A stretch of 11,035 nt of DNA, taken from the NCBI GenBank assembly GCA_934462945.1, contig CAKSJF010000076.1, positions 1 through 11,035 of the forward strand, in the 5' to 3' direction. Under the pieces are notes generated by a model, which was not told where the DNA came from, searched no databases, and saw only the letters and a program-made list of their open reading frames with translations. Source of the stretch: an uncultured Clostridia bacterium. Lineage in GTDB: Bacteria; Bacillota; Clostridia; UBA1381. This document shows positions 6,773 through 11,035 of the stretch, one piece after another. Both the position numbers and the translations under genes were made by a program. Positions within the stretch are counted from its first letter, which is position 1; each line of letters starts with the position of its first letter.

Positions 6773-6928
6773 ATGCAGAGATTTACGGTTGGAGAACCGC
6801 CGGAGAAAACCGGCGATCAGGAGGCAGACCTGCGCGCGCTGTCCTCCTGGTGCGGAGAGCTTTATCAGAATTTATGGCTGATCTATTTTCTAAAGGATCG
6901 GGAAACCGGAGAGGAGGGACAGGAATGA
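6773..6928 (+). CDS. 51-residue protein of unknown function before the holin
   Basis: The ATG at 6773 is 1 nt after the preceding stop and the TGA overlaps the holin start (ATGA), so both junctions suggest translational coupling and a real gene. The protein begins with a short polar section (MQRFTVGEPPEKTG). A predicted helix follows (EADLRALSSWCGELYQNLWLIYF), and it ends in a charged tail. The helix is amphipathic with aromatic residues and is too polar for a clear membrane span. I do not recognise the family. Small proteins of this form often sit at the end of head/tail modules in clostridial phages. The ribosome site is weak (GGTGG around 6761-6765), which fits reliance on coupling from the adaptor-like gene. 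Confidence 0.6.
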   Translation: MQRFTVGEPPEKTGDQEADLRALSSWCGELYQNLWLIYFLKDRETGEEGQE

Positions 6929-7368
6929 AAGAATTAAAAGGTGCGTTTGTGCTGGTTGCGGCAATGCTGTTTTCGTATTTTAACAAAATGCTGATTCCGG
7001 TTTTGATTCTGATGCTTTGCATGCTTTTAGATTACTTTTCGGGAATGACAGCAGCATGGATTTTCGGGGAATTAAATTCCGGCATCGGAAAACGGGGAGC
7101 AATCAAAAAGGTGTGCTATATGCTTTTGGTTGTGGTGGCAGGCGTTGTGGACTGGCTTCTGCACAATGGATTGCAGGCGGCTGGGATCACGTACAATCAA
7201 AGCTATCTTTTCGGAATGATGGTGGCAATCTGGCTGATTTTAAATGAGCTGATCAGTATTTTAGAAAATTGCGCAAGGATCGGTGTGCCGATTCCAAAAT
7301 TTTTAAAGCCGGTTGTGGAGAAATTAAAAATTGTTGTGGAACAGAAAGGAAGCAGGGATGACGATTAA
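6925..7368 (+). CDS. Phage holin, toxin-secretion/lysis holin type
   Basis: This 147-residue membrane protein resembles the clostridial phage-lysis/toxin-secretion holin family (Pfam Phage_holin_4_1 type). Hydrophobic segments are visible at about 7-18, 23-44, 65-84 and 97-114. Between the second and third lies the family signature: LLDYFSGMTAA, then SGIGKRGAIKK leading into the next span and VVDWLL. The C-terminus is charged (KPVVEKLKIVVEQKGSRDDD) and would be cytoplasmic. Holins collect in the cytoplasmic membrane and open it at a set time so the endolysin reaches the wall. The ATG at 6925 is preferred over an in-frame ATG at 6850, since GAGGAGGGA (6911-6919) lies just upstream and the start overlaps the preceding stop. 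The gene overlaps the amidase by 11 nt, forming a normal lysis pair. Confidence 0.9.
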   Translation: MKELKGAFVLVAAMLFSYFNKMLIPVLILMLCMLLDYFSGMTAAWIFGELNSGIGKRGAIKKVCYMLLVVVAGVVDWLLHNGLQAAGITYNQSYLFGMMVAIWLILNELISILENCARIGVPIPKFLKPVVEKLKIVVEQKGSRDDD

Positions 7369-8077
7369 TACGAATCTTCCGTGTCTTGGGAAGAATTACA
7401 CAATAGGAAGAAACGAAAAAATTTCATACATTGTGGTGCATTATACCGGGAACAACGGCGACACAGCGCGCGGAAATGCAAACTATTTTGCAAAAAATGC
7501 CGTCAAGGCATCGGCACATTTCTTTGTGGATGAGAATGAGATTGTGCAGAGCGTTCTTTTGGGAGATACGGCATGGCACTGCGGCGCGAAAAGCTATCGG
7601 CATCCGAAATGCCGTAACGGAAACAGTATCGGAATTGAGCTATGCTCTAAGGTGAAAAACGGGGAATTTTATATTCCTCCAAAAACCATCGGCAGAGCAA
7701 TTGTGCTGGTAAAGCGGCTGATGGGGATTTACGGTATTGATTCGGAACATGTTCTCCGGCATTATGATGTTACCGGAAAATTATGTCCCGAACCGATGGT
7801 GCGGCATCCGGAGGAGTGGATCAGATTTAAGGAGGCATTGGACGAAGCAATGGATAATAATTTAGAAAAAAGAATTGCCGCGCTTGAAGGAAACGGACGG
7901 TATAATTATATTGACCAAAACCTTCCGGCATGGGCGCAGGAGACGGTCAGAAAGCTTTGCCGGCGCGGTGTGCTTTCGGGAAATGAGCAGGGGGAACTGA
8001 ATTTAAGTGAGGATATGCTTCGGATTCTCGTTCTGCACGACCGGCTCGGACTTTATGAGGAAAGGAGTGAGGGGTGA
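7358..8077 (+). CDS. N-acetylmuramoyl-L-alanine amidase endolysin
   Basis: The protein has 239 residues with an Amidase_2 (PGRP-like) zinc amidase domain at about 20-160. It would cut the bond between muramic acid and the stem peptide in the cell wall. Visible zinc ligands are His28 in IVVHYTG, His135 in LRHYDVTGKLCP and Cys143 in the same motif. The SAHFFVDE and DTAWHCG motifs are also present, so the site looks intact. Residues about 175-239 form a separate domain (NLPAWAQETVRKLCRRGVLSG, then LNLSEDMLRILVLHDRLGLY) resembling a small helical repeat unit found on clostridial lysins, perhaps for wall binding. There is no signal peptide, so export depends on the holin. ATG 7358 has AAAGGA (7345-7350) 7 nt upstream; an earlier in-frame Met at 7331 has no such site. 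The TGA overlaps the portal start. Confidence 0.93.
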   Translation: MTINTNLPCLGKNYTIGRNEKISYIVVHYTGNNGDTARGNANYFAKNAVKASAHFFVDENEIVQSVLLGDTAWHCGAKSYRHPKCRNGNSIGIELCSKVKNGEFYIPPKTIGRAIVLVKRLMGIYGIDSEHVLRHYDVTGKLCPEPMVRHPEEWIRFKEALDEAMDNNLEKRIAALEGNGRYNYIDQNLPAWAQETVRKLCRRGVLSGNEQGELNLSEDMLRILVLHDRLGLYEERSEG

Positions 8078-9738
8078 TGGAGTATATCTATCGCGGAAAG
8101 GTTCCAGAGGAGCTGATCGAAAAAGCACTTTCAACCTATGAGGCATATAAGGCGGACAAGCAAAGCTTAAACGACCGGATCTGTGAAAACGACCGTTGGT
8201 ACAAGCGTTGGCATGAGGTCAACTGCGACCCGGTCTATCGCCCGGATTCTAACACGTTAAACAGCGCAACGGCATATGTGTTCTCGGCGATTGAAAATAA
8301 ATATGCAGATGCGATAGACAATTTTCCTGTTCCGACGGTTTTGGAGCGTGAGCCGAGCGACACGCAGACAGCGCAGCTTTTATCCAAAATTCTGCCGGTT
8401 CAGCTGGATTTGAGCGGATTTAAAAAGTGCTATAAGAGAAACTGGCGGCGCAAGCTGAAATTCGGAACAGGGATTTACGGGGTGTTCTATAATGCGGAAA
8501 AGGACGATATTGAATTGCAGGCATTAAACATTTTAAGCGTCTATTGCGACATGAAAATTCCGGACGTGCAGGAATCGCAGTTTTTATTCCTTTCACAGGC
8601 AATTGACAATGCGGCATTGAAAAATCAGTATCCGGACTTTGCGCCGCTCTTTGAGGGGGACGCGGCGGTCGATACCTTTGACGGCCCGGCAACGGTTCGT
8701 GACCGGAGCGAGGTTTTAGACTGCTATTACAAAAAGCCGGACGGCAGTGTGCATTTAATTAAATTTGTGCGCGGACAGGTGATCGATGCAAGCGAGGACA
8801 TCCCCGGCTATGAAAAGGGAATCTACGCACACGGACTTTATCCGGTTGTCTTTGACGTTTTATATCCGCAGGAGGATTGTCCGTTTGGTTATGGCATTGT
8901 GGATATTATCCGGAATCCGCAGATGTATGTAGATCAGCTGGACGGCATTATCCTAAAAAATGCGGCATTGTCCGGAAAGCAGCGGTGGCTTGTGAAGGAT
9001 CGGGGCGCGATCAATGAGGAGGAATTTAAGGATTGGTCGTGCGATATTGTACATGTGGACGGCAGTCTGGACGAAAGCCATATCCGGTCGGTACAGGCAG
9101 GAGGACTTTCCGACTTTATTTTGCAGCACCGTCTGGAAAAGATCAACGAGTTGAAAGAGGTTATCGGAAACCGGGACTTTCAGCAGGGCGGAACGACCGG
9201 CGGCGTGACGGCTGCAAGTGCGATTTCGTCCTTGCAGCAGGCAGGCGAAAAGCTTTCCCGTTCCTTAATTGACGACAGCTTTGACGCATACAAGGAACTG
9301 ATTGTGATGTGCGTGGAGCTGATCCGTGAATTTTACTCGGCAGAGAGAATCTATCGGATTACAAATGAATTGGGAAATATTGAATTTGCGCAGTTTTCCA
9401 ATACGTTGATGACGCATGTGGACTATGAAAGAGACGCGCTCGGCTTTCCGGTTGCCGTCAAATGCCGGAGAGCGGAATTTGATATTGAGATTATTCCGAA
9501 ACGAAACAGTCCCAATTCCCGGGAGAAGAACAACCAGGTTGTACTGGAGCTTTGGAAGAACGGATTTTTCCAGCCGGGACAGACTGAAATGGCGCTTGCC
9601 GCGCTGGAGAGTATGAATTTTGACGGCAAGGAACGATTAATGGAAAATTTAAAGAAACTGAAAGGAGCAACAGAATATGGGTTATCAGACAACACCGGCA
9701 GACCGGCTGAAACGGGCATCGAAGAAAGCGGCGAATAA
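8077..9738 (+). CDS. Phage portal protein
   Basis: This 553-residue protein would form the ring at one capsid vertex through which DNA enters and leaves. The N-terminal half has YRPDSNTLNSATAYVFSAI and a RRKLKFGTGIYGVFYN segment (about 122-138), matching the conserved portal pattern in which a clip/wing strand follows a K-x-G-x-G turn. The middle has YPQEDCPFGYGIVDIIRNPQ and a VDQLDGIILKNA helix. The crown/stem region reads NRDFQQGGTTGGVTAASAIS followed by long helices. The length is normal for portals of N4-gp56-capsid phages. AAAGGAG (8061-8067) precedes the ATG at 8077, with a GTG at 8074 as an equally placed alternative. The start overlaps the amidase stop (TGATG), and the 3' end overlaps the next gene by 62 nt. 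Its place after the lysis genes is unusual, since portals normally follow the terminase. Confidence 0.85.
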   Translation: MEYIYRGKVPEELIEKALSTYEAYKADKQSLNDRICENDRWYKRWHEVNCDPVYRPDSNTLNSATAYVFSAIENKYADAIDNFPVPTVLEREPSDTQTAQLLSKILPVQLDLSGFKKCYKRNWRRKLKFGTGIYGVFYNAEKDDIELQALNILSVYCDMKIPDVQESQFLFLSQAIDNAALKNQYPDFAPLFEGDAAVDTFDGPATVRDRSEVLDCYYKKPDGSVHLIKFVRGQVIDASEDIPGYEKGIYAHGLYPVVFDVLYPQEDCPFGYGIVDIIRNPQMYVDQLDGIILKNAALSGKQRWLVKDRGAINEEEFKDWSCDIVHVDGSLDESHIRSVQAGGLSDFILQHRLEKINELKEVIGNRDFQQGGTTGGVTAASAISSLQQAGEKLSRSLIDDSFDAYKELIVMCVELIREFYSAERIYRITNELGNIEFAQFSNTLMTHVDYERDALGFPVAVKCRRAEFDIEIIPKRNSPNSREKNNQVVLELWKNGFFQPGQTEMALAALESMNFDGKERLMENLKKLKGATEYGLSDNTGRPAETGIEESGE

Positions 9739-10816
9739 TCTGGCAGACGCATTCCGGCAGAAAAGCACAGGAAACGGAACGCTTGTCCGGGCAACCGACT
9801 ATGCAGCGCCGGCAGGGATTCCGGCATTGGGTTATTCTGCAAAGAGTAAAACCGTGACGGTGGACGGACAGGCAGTTCCGACCGCCTATATGGACGGAGA
9901 CCGTGCTGTGGTCAGCAAGGACGCGTTAGACCGGGCATATCAGAATGTGTTAGACCGGAATGGAATTAAAACGGCAAAGCAGCTGGAGGACAATTGGAAC
10001 GATAAGTATGCGGCGCGTTTAAACGACAGCGTGAACCATTTGCAGAACCGAAAGGACTGGAAATACATTCCTGAGCAGGATCCGGCATATCAGGCATACA
10101 AGGCGCAGTATGAGCGTGAGGGCATGCAGGCATACCAGAATGCATTGGCAGAAATGGCGGCGAGAAACCGCGGTAATATGACCTCTGCGGCGGTCACCGT
10201 TGCCAATCAGCAGCTGGGGCAGTATTTAGCAAAGCTTTCAGATCAGATTCCAAAGCTTGCGCAGAACTCCTATGAACGCTATCAGGGTGATTATGAACGG
10301 GACAGCCAGAGCTATTCCAAGCTTTCCGAGTTTGCGGCGGCAGACTGGAAGCGCATGCAGGAGCAGAATGAGCAGGCAAAGGCAGACTATCAGACCTGGG
10401 TGGATGCAGAGCGCAAACGAACTGAGCAGCGGCAGGCGGACGAGAAATTTTTGCAGAATCTGGAGATTCAGCAGCAGAAAGCCGGATATTCGGCAGAAAA
10501 CCAGGATCAGAAGCTTTGGAATTATGCATGGCAGAATGCTGAGCGGCGCGGATATTTCACAGCGGAGGAAATTGCGCTTTTGAATATTCCGCAGAATGCG
10601 GACGGCAGCTATCCGTCGCCGGATGACATTAAAAATGCGCAGAGCAGACAGTATTTCCAGGAGGTGGAGATTCCGCAGCTGGACTATAAGAGCTGGCTGG
10701 ATCGCATGCAGAAACAGGCGGAATTAGAGCAAAGAGCAAGAAATGACGCAGCGTCTAAGGGATTGCAATATGATTATAACCGGGCGCTTGCGGCATACCG
10801 TGCATCGCTTAAATAG
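9677..10816 (+). CDS. Probable internal virion / DNA-ejection protein
   Basis: The protein has 379 residues and no membrane segment or enzyme motif. A basic N-terminal stretch (TPADRLKRASKKAANNLADAF) is followed by a small beta section (KTVTVDGQAVPTAYMDGDRA, about 55-76) resembling the beta-hairpin units found in some extracellular and virion proteins. The remainder is a very Gln-, Ala-, Tyr- and Arg-rich helical region (about 110-290, for example QQKAGYSAENQDQKLWNYAW), then a proline-containing linker and a final helix ending ALAAYRASLK. This composition resembles pilot or ejection proteins packed inside short-tailed phage heads next to the portal, and the gene follows portal with a 62-nt overlap, so coupled synthesis is likely. 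AAAGGAG (9661-9667) precedes the ATG. The role is an inference from composition and position; I do not recognise a named family. It is the last operon gene. Confidence 0.6.
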   Translation: MGYQTTPADRLKRASKKAANNLADAFRQKSTGNGTLVRATDYAAPAGIPALGYSAKSKTVTVDGQAVPTAYMDGDRAVVSKDALDRAYQNVLDRNGIKTAKQLEDNWNDKYAARLNDSVNHLQNRKDWKYIPEQDPAYQAYKAQYEREGMQAYQNALAEMAARNRGNMTSAAVTVANQQLGQYLAKLSDQIPKLAQNSYERYQGDYERDSQSYSKLSEFAAADWKRMQEQNEQAKADYQTWVDAERKRTEQRQADEKFLQNLEIQQQKAGYSAENQDQKLWNYAWQNAERRGYFTAEEIALLNIPQNADGSYPSPDDIKNAQSRQYFQEVEIPQLDYKSWLDRMQKQAELEQRARNDAASKGLQYDYNRALAAYRASLK

Positions 10817-10862
10817 AAAAAACCGTGGACAGCAAAGGGAGCTTGCGTCCACGGTTTTTTTT
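10817..10862. terminator. Strong bidirectional terminator
   Basis: AAAAAACCGTGGAC (10817-10830) and GTCCACGGTTTTTT (10847-10860) are perfect reverse complements. An inner GCAA/TTGC pairing extends the stem with one bulged A. The run of T on the plus strand, and equally on the minus strand, lets it stop the phage operon and the convergent gene. The left arm begins immediately after the stop codon of the last operon gene. Confidence 0.92.
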
Positions 10863-10934
10863 GCTGGCTGTTTTATGTGACTGATATTCGCAGGGTAATG
10901 AGAAAACCTGATTTTGACGGATAAAACAGCAAGC
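10863..10934. repeat. 14-bp near-perfect inverted repeat after the terminator
   Basis: GCTGGCTGTTTTAT (10863-10876) and ATAAAACAGCAAGC (10921-10934) match as reverse complements at 13 of 14 positions, with 44 nt between them. The gap to the convergent gene is non-coding, with only a short plus-strand ATG frame near 10978. The long loop makes a simple terminator unlikely. It could be a recombination, protein-binding or transposon-remnant end pair. No target duplication is obvious. Confidence 0.5.
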
Positions 10935-10993
10935 GTCTAAAATTTTTGTGCCTCCCGTCTGGACTGACAGAAAGAAGATGGTGAATACAAAGC

Positions 10994-11035
10994 CTATTCT
11001 TTATCCGGCAGAAGTACATAAAATTCCGTTCCCAA
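10994..11035 (-). CDS. 3' end of a convergent gene, histidine kinase-like C-terminus (partial)
   Basis: On the minus strand the last codons read LGTEFYVLLPDKE followed by TAG. This resembles the closing strand of a GHKL ATPase domain, where G-T-x-F-x-V-x-L-P is the usual ending of sensor histidine kinases. Only 13 residues are visible, so the family is a guess, but a convergent gene end beside a bidirectional terminator is coherent. It would be a cellular neighbour rather than a phage gene. The rival is a plus-strand frame opening at 10978, with a poor ribosome site. Confidence 0.4.
   Translation of the reverse strand: MGTEFYVLLPDKE

Noticed and set aside
6798..6815. CGCCGG/CCGGCG hairpin in the 51-residue gene
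   Set aside because: A short 6-bp stem inside coding sequence with no T-tract; no reason to think it is more than GC-rich coincidence.
22..10952. Shared TTTTTGTGC near both borders (about 23-31 and 10943-10951) as possible att core
   Set aside because: Only 9 bp, T-rich and embedded in a terminator tail on the left; chance is enough to explain it.
1..11035. CRISPR array, tRNA, rRNA or insertion sequence
   Set aside because: Read through for regularly spaced repeats, tRNA-like cloverleaf ends and transposase motifs; none were seen.

Overview
The window looks like a piece of chromosome from a low-to-moderate GC member of the Bacillota, most likely a gut clostridium near Lachnospiraceae. This is inferred from strong AGGAGG-type ribosome binding sites, short T-rich intrinsic terminators, and a clostridial-style holin, amidase and terminase. 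I could not run a database search, so the taxonomy is an inference.

Layout. Positions 1-27 are an intrinsic terminator of an upstream gene. Positions about 77-319 encode a short FeoA-like (ferrous iron transport accessory) reading frame with no normal start codon, followed by a long hairpin terminator at 337-390. Positions 391-480 are AT-rich leader DNA with a perfect 8+8 bp inverted repeat. From 481 to 10816 there is one tightly packed, all-plus-strand operon of twelve genes: small and large terminase, scaffold, N4-gp56-type major capsid protein, an 86-residue protein, a 603-residue probable tail nozzle/stabilization protein, a 118-residue probable adaptor, a 51-residue protein, holin, amidase endolysin, portal, and a glutamine-rich probable internal/ejection protein. 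It ends at a perfect 14-bp bidirectional terminator (10817-10862). A 14-bp imperfect inverted repeat follows, then the last codons of a minus-strand gene whose ending resembles a histidine kinase ATPase domain.

How it works together. The products are those needed to assemble, fill and release a scaffold-dependent, short-tailed (podovirus-like) capsid: scaffold and capsid protein build the shell on the portal, the terminase pumps DNA in, the adaptor and nozzle would close the portal, and holin plus amidase lyse the cell. Many junctions overlap or are 1 nt apart, implying translational coupling.

What stands out. Within this window the cassette has no integrase, repressor, replication gene, tape measure or recognisable receptor-binding protein. 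Both flanks look cellular and are sealed off by terminators. The portal lies after the lysis genes instead of next to the terminase. This fits a very compact prophage, a domesticated particle (gene-transfer-agent-like), or a capsid-forming satellite. The sequence beyond the window is needed to decide.
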